A DNA stretch of 55,235 bases from Phocaeicola_A sp963643925 (GTDB lineage: Bacteria > Bacteroidota > Bacteroidia > Bacteroidales > Bacteroidaceae): assembly GCA_963643925.1 (NCBI GenBank), contig CAVINS010000013.1, positions 1-55,235 of the forward strand, given 5' to 3'. The notes below the pieces were generated by a model that saw nothing but the letters and a program-made list of their open reading frames with translations, was not told the origin of the DNA and did no database searches. The position numbers were made by a program, and so were the translations under genes. Of the stretch, positions 34,807 to 43,774 are shown piece by piece; the first letter of the stretch is position 1, and each line of letters starts with the position of its first letter.

Positions 34807-36750
34807 TTAAGAATTCAACGTCTCCAGTTCGGTGGAAGCTTGTTCCCACTCCTCCACCGCGTCATCCAACTCTTTCTTCTTGGCGGTATGTTGCTCATAG
34901 AGCGACATGTCCGACGCGCCTTCGGGCGTAGCCATCTGAGTCTCCAGCGCTTGTATGTCTGCCTCCAGCTTTTCGATGCGGCTCTCGCAGTCGGCCACAT
35001 GCTTCTCGGCCTTGCGGATCTTCTTGGTCAGCTCTTTCTGTGCCTCGTAGTCGAGTTTGGTATCCGAGGCCGTCGTAGCCGGTTCACTCTTCAGGGCAGC
35101 TGTTTCTTGACGCGAGAGCGTAGGTTGCAGTTCGTTCAGACTCTCTATTCTCTTCTTTTGCAGGAAGTCGTAGATGCCTCCCAAATGTTCCTTCACCCGG
35201 CCGCCACCAAACTCGTAGACCTTCGTCACGAGGCCATCGAGAAACTCGCGGTCGTGGCTCACCACGATGACGGTCCCGTCGAAGTCGCGGATTGCATCTT
35301 TCAGCACATCCTTCGACCGCATGTCGAGGTGGTTGGTAGGCTCATCAAGTATCAGCAGGTTGACAGGCTCGAGCAACAGACGTATCATCGCCAGTCTGCT
35401 CCGCTCGCCGCCGGAGAGCACTTTCACCTTTTTGTCCGAGGCCTCGCCGCCGAACATGAAAGCGCCCAGTATGTCGCGTATCTTCAGCCGGATGTCGCCC
35501 ACGGCCACGCGGTCGATAGTGTCGAAGACGGTGAGGTTCTCGTCGAGCATCTGTGCCTGGTTCTGGGCGAAGTAGCCTATCTGCACGTTGTGCCCGATGG
35601 TGAGTTTGCCGTCGAACGGAATCTCGCCCATGATGCACTTCACCAGGGTGGACTTACCCTCGCCGTTCTTGCCCACGAAGGCCACTTTCTCGCCCCTACT
35701 GATGGTGAGGTTCACGTGGTCGAAAACCACATGGTCGCCGTATGCCTTGCGCACCTCGTCGGCTATGACAGGATAGTTGCCGCTGCGTATGGCTGCGGGG
35801 AACTTCAGATGGAGGGCGGAGTTGTCCTCCTCGTCAATCTCTATGGGTACAATCTTCTCCAGCTGTTTGATGCGGCTCTGCACCTGCACGGCTTTGGTGG
35901 CCTTGTAGCGGAACCGCTCGATGAAAGCCTCCGTGTCCTGTATCTGTTTCTGCTGATTCTCGTACGCCCGCAACTGTTGCTCGCGACGTTCCTTGCGCAG
36001 CACCACATACTGGTCGTAGGGCACTTTGTAGTCGTATATCCGTCCACACGAAATCTCGATGGTGCGGGTGGTGACGTTGTTGATGAAAGCCCGGTCGTGG
36101 CTCACCAGCACTACAGCGTTGCAGTGGTTTGCCAGGAAACTCTCGAGCCACTGTATGCTCTCGATGTCGAGGTGGTTGGTGGGTTCGTCGAGCAGCAACA
36201 CGTCAGGATGTTGCAGCAACAGTTTCGCCAGCTCGATGCGCATTCGCCACCCGCCGCTGAACTCCGAAGTCGGACGATCGAAGTCCGACCGTTGGAAGCC
36301 TAGACCTATCAGTGTACGTTCTATCTCTGCCTGATAGTTGGTGCCGCCCATCATCTGAAACCGCTCGTTCTCGTGCGAGAAGCGTTCTATCAATTTCTGA
36401 TAATCGTCCGATTCGTAGTCGGTGCGGTCTGCCAGCTCCTGGTTCATCCGCTGGATGTCCGCCTGCATCTTGGCAATGTGTTCGAAGGCCTTCTCCGCCT
36501 CCTCCATCACCGTGTGCGTATCGCTCAGTATCATCACCTGAGGCAGATAGCCTATCGTGGTATCCTTGGGCACCGCCACCTGTCCACCCGTCGGTTGCTG
36601 GATGCCTGCGAGAATCTTCAGCATGGTGGACTTGCCCGCCCCGTTCTTACCGACCAGGGCGATGCGGTCCTTCTTGTTGATGACGTAGGAGACATCCTCG
36701 AACAAAGGCGTCGCGCCAAACTCTACTTGTAACCCTTCAACTGAAATCAC
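34807..36750 (-). CDS. ABC-F family ATPase (ribosome-associated)
   Basis: 647 residues with two ABC cassettes and no membrane part. First Walker A GKNGAGKST and signature FSGGWRMRIELAKLLL; second GKNGEGKST and LSGGERSRLAMIRLLL; both Walker B regions read DEPTNHLD. An inter-domain linker and a C-terminal coiled coil complete it. This is the Uup/EttA-like class that acts on the ribosomal E site or on DNA/translation stress. I place the start at GTG 36750 (VISVEGLQVEFGATPLFEDV): the longer frame would begin at 36822, inside the -7 promoter element. It is co-transcribed with the M13 gene. Confidence 0.92.
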   Translation of the reverse strand: MISVEGLQVEFGATPLFEDVSYVINKKDRIALVGKNGAGKSTMLKILAGIQQPTGGQVAVPKDTTIGYLPQVMILSDTHTVMEEAEKAFEHIAKMQADIQRMNQELADRTDYESDDYQKLIERFSHENERFQMMGGTNYQAEIERTLIGLGFQRSDFDRPTSEFSGGWRMRIELAKLLLQHPDVLLLDEPTNHLDIESIQWLESFLANHCNAVVLVSHDRAFINNVTTRTIEISCGRIYDYKVPYDQYVVLRKERREQQLRAYENQQKQIQDTEAFIERFRYKATKAVQVQSRIKQLEKIVPIEIDEEDNSALHLKFPAAIRSGNYPVIADEVRKAYGDHVVFDHVNLTISRGEKVAFVGKNGEGKSTLVKCIMGEIPFDGKLTIGHNVQIGYFAQNQAQMLDENLTVFDTIDRVAVGDIRLKIRDILGAFMFGGEASDKKVKVLSGGERSRLAMIRLLLEPVNLLILDEPTNHLDMRSKDVLKDAIRDFDGTVIVVSHDREFLDGLVTKVYEFGGGRVKEHLGGIYDFLQKKRIESLNELQPTLSRQETAALKSEPATTASDTKLDYEAQKELTKKIRKAEKHVADCESRIEKLEADIQALETQMATPEGASDMSLYEQHTAKKKELDDAVEEWEQASTELETLNS

Positions 36751-36819
36751 TGTTCTATATCTGAATGTTCGCGGGGTCGAGCGACGTACCTCCCCACCCC
36801 GCATTCGCGAATTTTGTCG

Positions 36820-36827
36820 CAAAAGTA
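36820..36827 (-). promoter_or_regulatory. -7 element for the ABC-F gene
   Basis: Minus-strand TACTTTTG matches TAnnTTTG. A 7-bp inverted repeat ATTTAAT/ATTAAAT (36832-36849) overlies the spacer and may be an operator. No clear TTTG at -33. Confidence 0.6.
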
Positions 36828-36933
36828 GTGGATTTAATCCGAATTAAATAGTGTAAGGGTTATAATATTAACGTATGTTGGGGGAAATAGACTACGCTTT
36901 GCCGCGAACGACAGCCCGGGAGAAATGAAAAAA

Positions 36934-37021
36934 GAGCCTTGGCTCAAGTGCCGATGAGCCTTGGGTCAACGTCCATAGAGCCTTGGCTCGTTGAATGATG
37001 ACCCTCCGGTCGTGTTCAAGT
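36934..37021. repeat. four tandem 22-bp mini-palindromic repeats
   Basis: Units begin at 36934, 36956, 36978 and 37000 with an exact 22-bp period. Each opens with a palindrome: GAGCCTTGGCTC, GAGCCTTGGGTC, GAGCCTTGGCTC and GACCCTCCGGTC. The remaining 10 bases of each unit are poorly conserved. The cluster lies about 90 bp beyond the tRNA-Met terminator. Confidence 0.65.
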
Positions 37022-37108
37022 ACACGCAAACCGTGTTTTAGCAAAGCTCCATCGAGAACGGGAGTTGTCCGATGGTCGTCTAGGGAGGAGTCTGTACAAT
37101 AACAAATC

Positions 37109-37141
37109 AGGCTGTCGTAAACATTGCGTTCTCGACAGCCT
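37109..37141 (-). terminator. terminator of tRNA-Met
   Basis: AGGCTGTCG (37109-37117) and CGACAGCCT (37133-37141) form a 9-bp stem. On the minus strand it is followed by GATTTGTTATTG. Confidence 0.65.
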
Positions 37142-37151
37142 TGTGACTTTG

Positions 37152-37225
37152 TAGCGGGACCCGGGATTGAACCGGGGACCTCATGATTATGAATCATGCG
37201 CTCTAACCAGCTGAGCTATCCCGCC
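37152..37225 (-). tRNA. tRNA-Met(CAT), elongator type
   Basis: Minus-strand cloverleaf: acceptor GGCGGGA with TCCCGCT and discriminator A, D-arm AGCTCAGCTGGTTAGAGC, anticodon loop TTCATAA between CATGA and TCATG, T-arm CCCGGTTCAATCCCGGG. The anticodon stem lacks the three G:C pairs of initiators. An Ile tRNA with modified CAT cannot be wholly excluded. CCA is not encoded. Confidence 0.93.
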
Positions 37226-37246
37226 ATTGATTTTCAAATCCGGCTG

Positions 37247-37278
37247 CAAAGGTATACACTATTTTTCACCCGTGCAAC
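37247..37278 (-). promoter_or_regulatory. promoter for tRNA-Met
   Basis: Minus-strand GTTG (37278-37275), 20 bp spacer, TACCTTTG (37254-37247); the same -7 octamer as the tRNA-Ser promoter. Confidence 0.7.
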
Positions 37279-37502
37279 ACTTCGCCACACTTTTTTCACA
37301 GAAAGTTTTCCTAGTGTATGCTTAGTGGCTCATACTGAGTGAATTCCTATTTATATTAAATTCCTACGAGGCCAAACGCATAAGAAATCGAACGCCTCGA
37401 ATTATCTAATTTCTCTAAAATAATAGTCTGTTTTCACTCGGGTCTCAAATTATTTGTGTATTTTGCGGCCGTCTGATCGGCCCATCGTCGTCAGCAACGC
37501 CT

Positions 37503-37889
37503 ATGGAAAAGAGCATAGTACATATTGAATACATGTTGAGCGCCGTATCGGGAACCATCTTATGGAACACCGTCTCCACCCCAGCGGGGCTGGAGGGATG
37601 GTTTGCCCACAAGGTCACAGCCAAAGAGGACATCTTCACATTTCAGTGGGGAAAGACTGAAATCCGACAAGCGAAGGTCATCAACCTCCGGGCCGGGTCG
37701 TTTATCCGCTTCCATTGGATGGACGAGGAAGACCCTAAGGTCTACTTCGAGATTAAAATCTCCGCCAACGAACTCACCAACGACTACGTGATAGAGGTGA
37801 CCGACTTCGCCGAGCCGGGGGAAGAGGAGGACCTGAGAGACCTGTGGGACTCCCAAATAGAAGACCTTCGCCGCACGAGCGGAGTCTAA
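37503..37889 (+). CDS. START-like / SRPBCC domain protein
   Basis: 128 residues, with the AHSA1/START-like fold pattern: HIEYMLSAVSGTILWNTVSTPAGLEGWFA at the start, beta strands around FTFQWGKTEIRQAKVI and FIRFHWMDEEDPKVYFEI, and a final amphipathic helix EEEDLRDLWDSQIEDLRR. It is a small cytosolic protein typical of Bacteroidetes; ligand and role unknown. It lies about 85 bp upstream of the permease gene on the same strand, but the latter has its own -7 element, so the two may be transcribed separately. Confidence 0.8.
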   Translation: MEKSIVHIEYMLSAVSGTILWNTVSTPAGLEGWFAHKVTAKEDIFTFQWGKTEIRQAKVINLRAGSFIRFHWMDEEDPKVYFEIKISANELTNDYVIEVTDFAEPGEEEDLRDLWDSQIEDLRRTSGV

Positions 37890-37934
37890 GTTCATAAAAA
37901 TCTTGAAATAATAGGTGCATTGAGGTTTTTATGC

Positions 37935-37942
37935 TACCTTTG
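37935..37942 (+). promoter_or_regulatory. -7 element for the LptF/G-like permease operon
   Basis: TACCTTTG lies 33 bp before the ATG at 37975. The -33 region is poor. Confidence 0.55.
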
Positions 37943-37974
37943 CAGTTCGATTGCAAAGAGATAGGACACAGAGC

Positions 37975-39888
37975 ATGTTTCGCATAAAGAAATTAGATAT
38001 ATTCATCATCAAGAGTTTCGTATTCTTGCTGATAGGCACATTCTTCATTTGCCTATTCATCTTTATGATGCAGTTCCTCTGGATGCATGTGGACGATATG
38101 GTTGGTAAGGGACTGAGCATCGGCACCCTCATCCAATTTTTCTATTACTCAGCACTTTCACTGGTACCCGTGTCACTGCCACTGGCCATCCTGTTGGCTT
38201 CGCTCATCACCTTCGGCAACTTCGGCGAACGGTTTGAGCTGCTCTCCATGAAAGCCGCCGGCATTCCACTGATGCGCATCATGCGACCACTGATTATCCT
38301 CATCGGCTGTGTCTGCGGCATGTCGTTCTATTTCCAGAATGTGACGGTGCCCGAATCCCAAACTAAACTGTGGACTCTGCTCTTCTCCATGAAACAGAAG
38401 TCGCCGGAGCTGGACATCCCCGAAGGAGCGTTCTACCGCATCAGCGACTACAACATCTACGTGAAGAAGAAAGACCCCGACACCGGTATGCTCTACGGAG
38501 TAATGATATACAACTTCTCGGACGGATTCGAGAACGCACACATCATTCAGGCAGACTCGGGCCGCATGGAGGTGACGGCGGACAAGGAACACCTGCAGCT
38601 ACACCTCTACAACGGCGAGCAGTTCGAGAACCTGCGCCAACAGACCGCTCAATCGCGCAACGTGCCCTATCGGCGCGAATCGTTCAGCGAGAAGCACAGC
38701 CTCATCGAGTTCGACTCCAACTTCAACATGATGGACGAGAGTTTCATGAGCACACAGTCGCAGTCGAAGAACATGAACGAACTGAAGCACAGCATCGACT
38801 CCATGTCCACCCGTTTCGACAGCATTGGCCGCAGCTACTACACCGATGCCAAGACACGCATTAATGTGACTTCCGCACTCAACCATCACGACTCGTTGCT
38901 CGTGGAGAAATCTGCCGAGAAGACGCTGAATATGGACAGCATATTCCGTATGAAGAGCAAGGCAGACCAAAAGCGGTTGCTGCAATCGGCCACTACCCGT
39001 GTGAACAATATGAAGAGCGACTTCACGTTCCGAGGCTCCATGATGAAGGACTCCGACCGCTCGCTGCGCCGTCACCAGTTGGAGTGGAACAACAAGATCG
39101 CCCTCTCGCTGGCCTGCATGATATTCCTCTTCATCGGTGTTCCACTAGGAGCCATCATCCGCAAGGGCGGACTGGGAATGCCAGTCATCGTGTCGGTCAT
39201 CATCTTCCTTATATACTATATAGTGGACACCATGGGTAAGAAGATGGCGCGCGACGGAACGTGGGAGATTTGGTTCGGTGCCTGGATCAGCACCTTCGTA
39301 CTGGTGCCGATGGGTGTCTTCTTCACCTACAAGTCGAACAACGACTCCGTGGTGTTCAACATCGACGCCTACAAGGCGCTGTTCACCCAGCTGCTTGGAC
39401 TGCGCACAAAACGTCACTACACCAAGAAAGAGGTAATAATCAACGACCCTGACTATGGCATGGCGGCCAAGCAGCTGCGCCAACTGAGCGATACGTGCCA
39501 AGCCTATGCCGACGAGCGTCAGCTAAGCGAGGTCCCGAACTACTTCAGCCTCTTCTTCCACTGCCGGCCAGACAACACCGTGGCGGAAATCAACACGCAG
39601 CTGGAGGCCATCATAGAGGACCTCTCCAACAGCCGCAACAACCGCATCATACTGGCGCTCAACGATTACCCGATAATCTTCATCGCAGCGCACAAAAACC
39701 CGTTCAGTAAGCCGTGGATGAGTTTCGTGGCCGGGATACTGTTCCCCGTGGGCCTCATCCTCTACTTCCGTATGTGGCGATTTAGCCTGCGGCTAAGCAA
39801 AGACCTGAAGCAGATTGTGGAGACCAACCGGGCTATAGAGACTTACATAAAACAAATCAAAATCAAAAACGAAAACAATAATGACTAA
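37975..39888 (+). CDS. LptF/LptG family permease (YjgP/YjgQ)
   Basis: 637 residues. Three hydrophobic helices in the first 110 residues (FIIKSFVFLLIGTFFICLFIF, YSALSLVPVSLPLAILLASL) are followed by a large soluble insert (about 120-370) with repeats of DSMFR/SIDSM type, then helices around 385-470 and 590. The family moves lipopolysaccharide from the inner membrane to the Lpt bridge; Bacteroidetes members are much longer than the 360-residue E. coli proteins, as here. The ATG at 37975 (MFRIKKLDIFIIK) is preferred over an upstream in-frame start because it follows the promoter properly. It overlaps ribBA by 8 nt. Confidence 0.9.
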   Translation: MFRIKKLDIFIIKSFVFLLIGTFFICLFIFMMQFLWMHVDDMVGKGLSIGTLIQFFYYSALSLVPVSLPLAILLASLITFGNFGERFELLSMKAAGIPLMRIMRPLIILIGCVCGMSFYFQNVTVPESQTKLWTLLFSMKQKSPELDIPEGAFYRISDYNIYVKKKDPDTGMLYGVMIYNFSDGFENAHIIQADSGRMEVTADKEHLQLHLYNGEQFENLRQQTAQSRNVPYRRESFSEKHSLIEFDSNFNMMDESFMSTQSQSKNMNELKHSIDSMSTRFDSIGRSYYTDAKTRINVTSALNHHDSLLVEKSAEKTLNMDSIFRMKSKADQKRLLQSATTRVNNMKSDFTFRGSMMKDSDRSLRRHQLEWNNKIALSLACMIFLFIGVPLGAIIRKGGLGMPVIVSVIIFLIYYIVDTMGKKMARDGTWEIWFGAWISTFVLVPMGVFFTYKSNNDSVVFNIDAYKALFTQLLGLRTKRHYTKKEVIINDPDYGMAAKQLRQLSDTCQAYADERQLSEVPNYFSLFFHCRPDNTVAEINTQLEAIIEDLSNSRNNRIILALNDYPIIFIAAHKNPFSKPWMSFVAGILFPVGLILYFRMWRFSLRLSKDLKQIVETNRAIETYIKQIKIKNENNND

Positions 39889-41107
39889 GAATATGGGACA
39901 GGTTAAGTTAAACACCATCGACGAAGCTGTCGAGGACTTCCGCCAAGGAAAGTTCGTCATCGTGGTCGATGATGAAGACCGTGAGAATGAGGGCGATCTG
40001 ATCATCGCCGCCGAGAAGATTACAGCCGACGACGTAAACTTCATGCTGAAATATGCGCGTGGCGTACTCTGTGCGCCCATCACCATCTCCCGTTGCAAGG
40101 AGTTGGAGCTGGCTCACCAAGTGGACGACAACACCTCACTTCTGGGCACACCGTTCACCGTCACCGTCGACAAGATTGACGGATGCACCACCGGCGTGTC
40201 CGCCGCCGACCGCGCCAACACCATCCGTGCGCTGGCCGACCCGCTGTCGACCCCGCAAACCTTCGGCCGCCCGGGACATGTCAACCCCCTCTACGCACAG
40301 GACAAAGGAGTGCTCCGCCGCGCCGGACATACCGAGGCAGCAATCGACCTGGCTCGCATGGCAGGGCTCTTCCCTGCCGGTGCACTGATGGAAATCATGA
40401 ACGAGGACGGCACCATGGCCCGGCTTCCTCAGCTGCGCGCCTTCGCCGACGAGCACAATCTGAAACTCATCTCCATCCACGACATGATAGCCTACCGCCT
40501 GAAAGAAGAATCGATGGTGGAGAAAGGCGTGGAGGTAAGTATGCCCACCGAATACGGACAGTTCCACCTGATACCCTTCCGTCAGAAATCCAACGGACTG
40601 GAACACATCGCCCTTTTCAAGGGTGAGTGGAAGGAGGACGAGTCGATACTCGTTCGTGTACACTCCTCTTGCGCCACCGGCGACATCTTCGGATCGCTGC
40701 GTTGCGACTGTGGCGAGCAGCTGCACAAGGCTATGCAGATGATTGAGAAAGAGGGCAAAGGAGTGCTGGTATACCTGAAACAGGAGGGACGGGGCATCGG
40801 ACTCATGGAGAAGATGAAAGCCTACAAACTGCAGGAGGACGGCATGGACACCGTGGACGCCAACATCTGTCTGGGTCACCTGGCGGACGAGCGCGACTAT
40901 GGCGTAGGAGCACAGATTCTGCGTGAGCTGGGTGTGCACAACATGCGTCTGCTCACCAACAACCCAGTGAAGCGCATCGGCCTGGAGGCTTACGGACTAA
41001 AGATAGTGGAGAACGTGCCCATCGAAATCACGCCCAACAAGTACAACGAGCGTTACCTGAAGACGAAGAAGGAGCGCATGGGACACACGCTTCACTTCAA
41101 CAACTGA
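39881..41107 (+). CDS. ribBA: bifunctional riboflavin protein RibBA
   Basis: 408 residues joining two riboflavin-pathway enzymes. Residues about 8-205 are 3,4-dihydroxy-2-butanone-4-phosphate synthase (DDEDRENEGDLIIAAE). About 210-405 are GTP cyclohydrolase II, with zinc ligands Cys264, Cys275 and Cys277 (CATGDIFGSLRCDC) and the active region YLKQEGRGIGL. The end NNPVKRIGLEAYGL is typical. Both domains look complete. No FMN riboswitch is present because the gene begins inside the permease gene. The aminotransferase gene follows after 64 bp. Confidence 0.97.
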   Translation: MTKNMGQVKLNTIDEAVEDFRQGKFVIVVDDEDRENEGDLIIAAEKITADDVNFMLKYARGVLCAPITISRCKELELAHQVDDNTSLLGTPFTVTVDKIDGCTTGVSAADRANTIRALADPLSTPQTFGRPGHVNPLYAQDKGVLRRAGHTEAAIDLARMAGLFPAGALMEIMNEDGTMARLPQLRAFADEHNLKLISIHDMIAYRLKEESMVEKGVEVSMPTEYGQFHLIPFRQKSNGLEHIALFKGEWKEDESILVRVHSSCATGDIFGSLRCDCGEQLHKAMQMIEKEGKGVLVYLKQEGRGIGLMEKMKAYKLQEDGMDTVDANICLGHLADERDYGVGAQILRELGVHNMRLLTNNPVKRIGLEAYGLKIVENVPIEITPNKYNERYLKTKKERMGHTLHFNN

Positions 41108-41171
41108 GTCCTCAGGGCAATACTCATTCAAACAAAAGATTTAACAAACAGCGAAATAAAGGAATAAAGTT

Positions 41172-42365
41172 ATGAACAATCTATCAGACCGTTTAAACAG
41201 ACTCTCTCCGTCGGCTACTCTTGCCATGTCGCAAAGAAGCAACGAGCTCAAGGCACAGGGAGTAGATGTCATCAACCTGAGTGTAGGCGAACCGGACTTC
41301 AACACGCCCGACCACATCAAAGAGGCAGCCAAACAGGCTATTGATGACAACTTCTCGAAATACTCACCCGTCCCCGGTTACCCGGCCCTGCGGGAAGCTA
41401 TCGTGGCAAAGTTGAAAAACGAGAATGGTGTGGACTTTACGTCAGCCCAGATTAGCGTGTCCAACGGAGCGAAACAGTGTGTCTGCAATGTCATCATGAC
41501 TTTAGTAGGTGCCGGCGACGAGGTAATCGTGCCCGCCCCCTATTGGGTTAGCTACCCCGAGATGGTGAAGCTGGCCGACGGCACACCCGTCATCGTCAGC
41601 GCTGGCATCGACCAGGACTTCAAGATTACACCGGCTCAACTGGAGGCAGCCATCACTCCGAAGACACGTGTCCTCATCCTCTGCTCACCATCCAATCCAA
41701 CAGGTTCGGTTTACAGCAAACAAGAGCTCGCTGGACTGGCCGCCGTATTGGCAAAGCATCCGCAGGTGATGGTTGTGGCCGACGAGATTTACGAGCACAT
41801 CAACTACGTGGGCAAGCACGAGAGCATCGCACAGTTCGCTGAGGTGAAGGATCAGGTTGTCATCATCAATGGTGTTTCCAAGGCTTATGCCATGACGGGC
41901 TGGCGTATTGGTTTCGCTGCCGGACCGGATTGGGTCATCAAGGCCTGCAACAAACTGCAGGGACAGTACACCTCTGGCCCATGCTCCGTATCGCAGAAAG
42001 CTGCCGAAGCCGCTTACCGCGGCACGCAAACTCCCGTGGAGCAGATGCGCCAGGCCTTCGAGCGCCGTCGCAACCTGATAGTGAAGTTGGCGAAAGAGAT
42101 TCCAGGCTTCGAGGTAAACGTGCCGCAGGGCGCCTTCTACCTCTTCCCCAAGTGCGACAAATACTATGGCAAGTCGGCCGGTGACCACAAGATCAAGGAC
42201 TCCAACGACTTGGCAATGTACCTGTTGGAAGTGGGCCATGTGGCTTGCGTAGGCGGTGCCGCCTTCGGTGCACCCGAGTGCATTCGTATGAGCTACGCCA
42301 CCTCCGACGAGAACATCGTGGAGGCTATGCGCCGCATGAAAGCCGCCCTGGCTGAATTGAAGTAA
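41172..42365 (+). CDS. aspC: class I pyridoxal-phosphate aminotransferase (aspartate type)
   Basis: 397 residues of aminotransferase fold type I, subgroup I-gamma. The PLP lysine is about Lys237 in NGVSKAYAMTGWRIGF, preceded by CSPSNPTGSVYS and VVADEIYEHINYVG, and followed by a C-terminal arginine in ECIRMSYA that binds the alpha-carboxylate. This pattern fits aspartate aminotransferase, although prephenate or aromatic substrates are also used by close relatives. Same direction as the ribBA operon and closed by the terminator at 42435-42476. Confidence 0.9.
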   Translation: MNNLSDRLNRLSPSATLAMSQRSNELKAQGVDVINLSVGEPDFNTPDHIKEAAKQAIDDNFSKYSPVPGYPALREAIVAKLKNENGVDFTSAQISVSNGAKQCVCNVIMTLVGAGDEVIVPAPYWVSYPEMVKLADGTPVIVSAGIDQDFKITPAQLEAAITPKTRVLILCSPSNPTGSVYSKQELAGLAAVLAKHPQVMVVADEIYEHINYVGKHESIAQFAEVKDQVVIINGVSKAYAMTGWRIGFAAGPDWVIKACNKLQGQYTSGPCSVSQKAAEAAYRGTQTPVEQMRQAFERRRNLIVKLAKEIPGFEVNVPQGAFYLFPKCDKYYGKSAGDHKIKDSNDLAMYLLEVGHVACVGGAAFGAPECIRMSYATSDENIVEAMRRMKAALAELK

Positions 42366-42434
42366 AGTCCTACCGCGACAAGACTAAAGTCTCCTGCAAC
42401 GAGACAACTGCTCTGCGCAGACTTATATACGAAC

Positions 42435-42476
42435 AAAAATATCCGCACGTCCTCAGATGGATGTGCGGATATTTTT
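42435..42476. terminator. bidirectional terminator
   Basis: AAAAATATCCGCAC (42435-42448) and GTGCGGATATTTTT (42463-42476) pair perfectly over 14 bp, with A and T flanks. It lies between the convergent aminotransferase and low-complexity protein genes. Confidence 0.9.
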
Positions 42477-42497
42477 GTTTACCGAGATGGTCAATCG

Positions 42498-43673
42498 TTA
42501 TCTGCGTGAGCGACTGCCGGACGAGCTATTCTGCTTGGTAGCATTCTGCCGAACCGTACCCGACGTGCTGTGCGACGATGACGACTGTCTCACGGATTCG
42601 TTGCGGCTGTGGCTGGAAGAGCGGGTCTGCATGTCTTGACGGTTCTGGGTAGAACCGCTGCTCTCGTAGCGCCGACTGTGACCGGACTGTACCTTTATAT
42701 TATTATAGGTATTGCTACTGCCAGACTGCACATTGTTGCGCTGAGCAGACTGCACGTCGCTGCGTTGGCTCGGTTGTCCATTGTTGAACTGACCGGAAGA
42801 GCTGTTGTTACGCTGACCAGAGAAACCACTGCCTCGCGAGCTGTTGCTCTGCTGCACCTCCCAGCGCTGGCCGTGTCCAGACTGACCATTGTCGCGACCA
42901 CCGATGCTGAACGACGAGCGACTGCTGCCATTGTCGCGATCCATCTGACGGTCCGGCTGCGAATTATGTTGCGGACCGGTCTCGAAGTGGAACGAACGAT
43001 TGCCGTTGTTGGGCTTAGCCGGTTTGGAGTGATAGGACTCCTGGCGGTGGTTATTGCCGTAGCGTGAACCATTGCGGTCGCTGTTGGGGTTGAAGTGGAA
43101 ATCGTTCCAACGATGCGTATTGTAATCGTGGTGTCCACGGATGTTGCACAACGGACCGGAGTAGCGCGACTGACGATAGCGTCCCGTGTAGAAACCTCCT
43201 GCATAGTGCGACCGGTTATGACCGCCGCAGTAGGTGAAGTACACGTTCGGCAGAGAGTAGTAGAAATGCGTCAGGTCCGAATAGACATTGAGGATGCGCA
43301 ACAACAGGTTTCCACCATTCGTGTAGAAAGGACGATAGAAATAGTCCTTGTTAGCGAAAGACAGGTATTGCGAGCGACTGAGCACGTAGCTCAGGTCCTC
43401 ATTGCGGTAGTCGAGGCACTCGTAGTAGTAATCCACATCGCTCTCATAACCATACACCACGCCATCCATCACGCGGTTGACCTCGGAGAAGAAGTCGTAG
43501 TTTATCTCGTAGACATCCTGATACTGAGCGTTACTCAGGTTCAATTCGTAAGCCATACGATCGGACAAGAGGCGTGCGTTCTGACGAAGCTCGGAAAGAC
43601 TCATCCTAGTGTATCCCGACATGTTCAGCGTCAAGCAGAAAATGCTGACCAAAGAAATAATCAATCGTTTCAT
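42498..43673 (-). CDS. secreted protein with Asn/Ser/Gln/Arg-rich low-complexity tail
   Basis: 391 residues. A signal-like N-terminus (MKRLIISLVSIFCLTLNMSG) is followed by a structured region (about 22-150) with many Tyr and Asp (VDYYYECLDY, SRSQYLSFANKDYFYR). From about 150 to the end lies a disordered tail rich in Asn, Ser, Gln, Arg, Gly and His, with imperfect repeats such as QRNN and SSSGS. I recognise no named family. Such tails are seen in adhesive or envelope-associated proteins, but no anchor is present. It has its own -7 element. Confidence 0.75.
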   Translation of the reverse strand: MKRLIISLVSIFCLTLNMSGYTRMSLSELRQNARLLSDRMAYELNLSNAQYQDVYEINYDFFSEVNRVMDGVVYGYESDVDYYYECLDYRNEDLSYVLSRSQYLSFANKDYFYRPFYTNGGNLLLRILNVYSDLTHFYYSLPNVYFTYCGGHNRSHYAGGFYTGRYRQSRYSGPLCNIRGHHDYNTHRWNDFHFNPNSDRNGSRYGNNHRQESYHSKPAKPNNGNRSFHFETGPQHNSQPDRQMDRDNGSSRSSFSIGGRDNGQSGHGQRWEVQQSNSSRGSGFSGQRNNSSSGQFNNGQPSQRSDVQSAQRNNVQSGSSNTYNNIKVQSGHSRRYESSGSTQNRQDMQTRSSSHSRNESVRQSSSSHSTSGTVRQNATKQNSSSGSRSRR

Positions 43674-43703
43674 AATCGTACTGTTTTATTGTTTGTTCTG
43701 TCG

Positions 43704-43711
43704 CAAAGATA
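43704..43711 (-). promoter_or_regulatory. -7 element for the low-complexity protein gene
   Basis: Minus-strand TATCTTTG, 30 bp before the ATG at 43673. No clear -33. Confidence 0.55.
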
Positions 43712-43774
43712 AGCGAACATTTTCCCTCCGAGCGACAGAATTAGCCTAAATGTAGGTAGGAATTTCCCTAAATG

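Noticed and set aside
34840..36303. Plus-strand open frame of 487 codons
   Set aside because: Antisense shadow of the ABC-F gene, with no family motif.
36751..36822. N-terminal extension of the ABC-F protein to an ATG at 36822
   Set aside because: The extension would start inside the -7 promoter element, and GTG 36750 gives the family-typical N-terminus.
37152..37225. Initiator tRNA-fMet
   Set aside because: The anticodon stem lacks the three consecutive G:C pairs that mark initiators.
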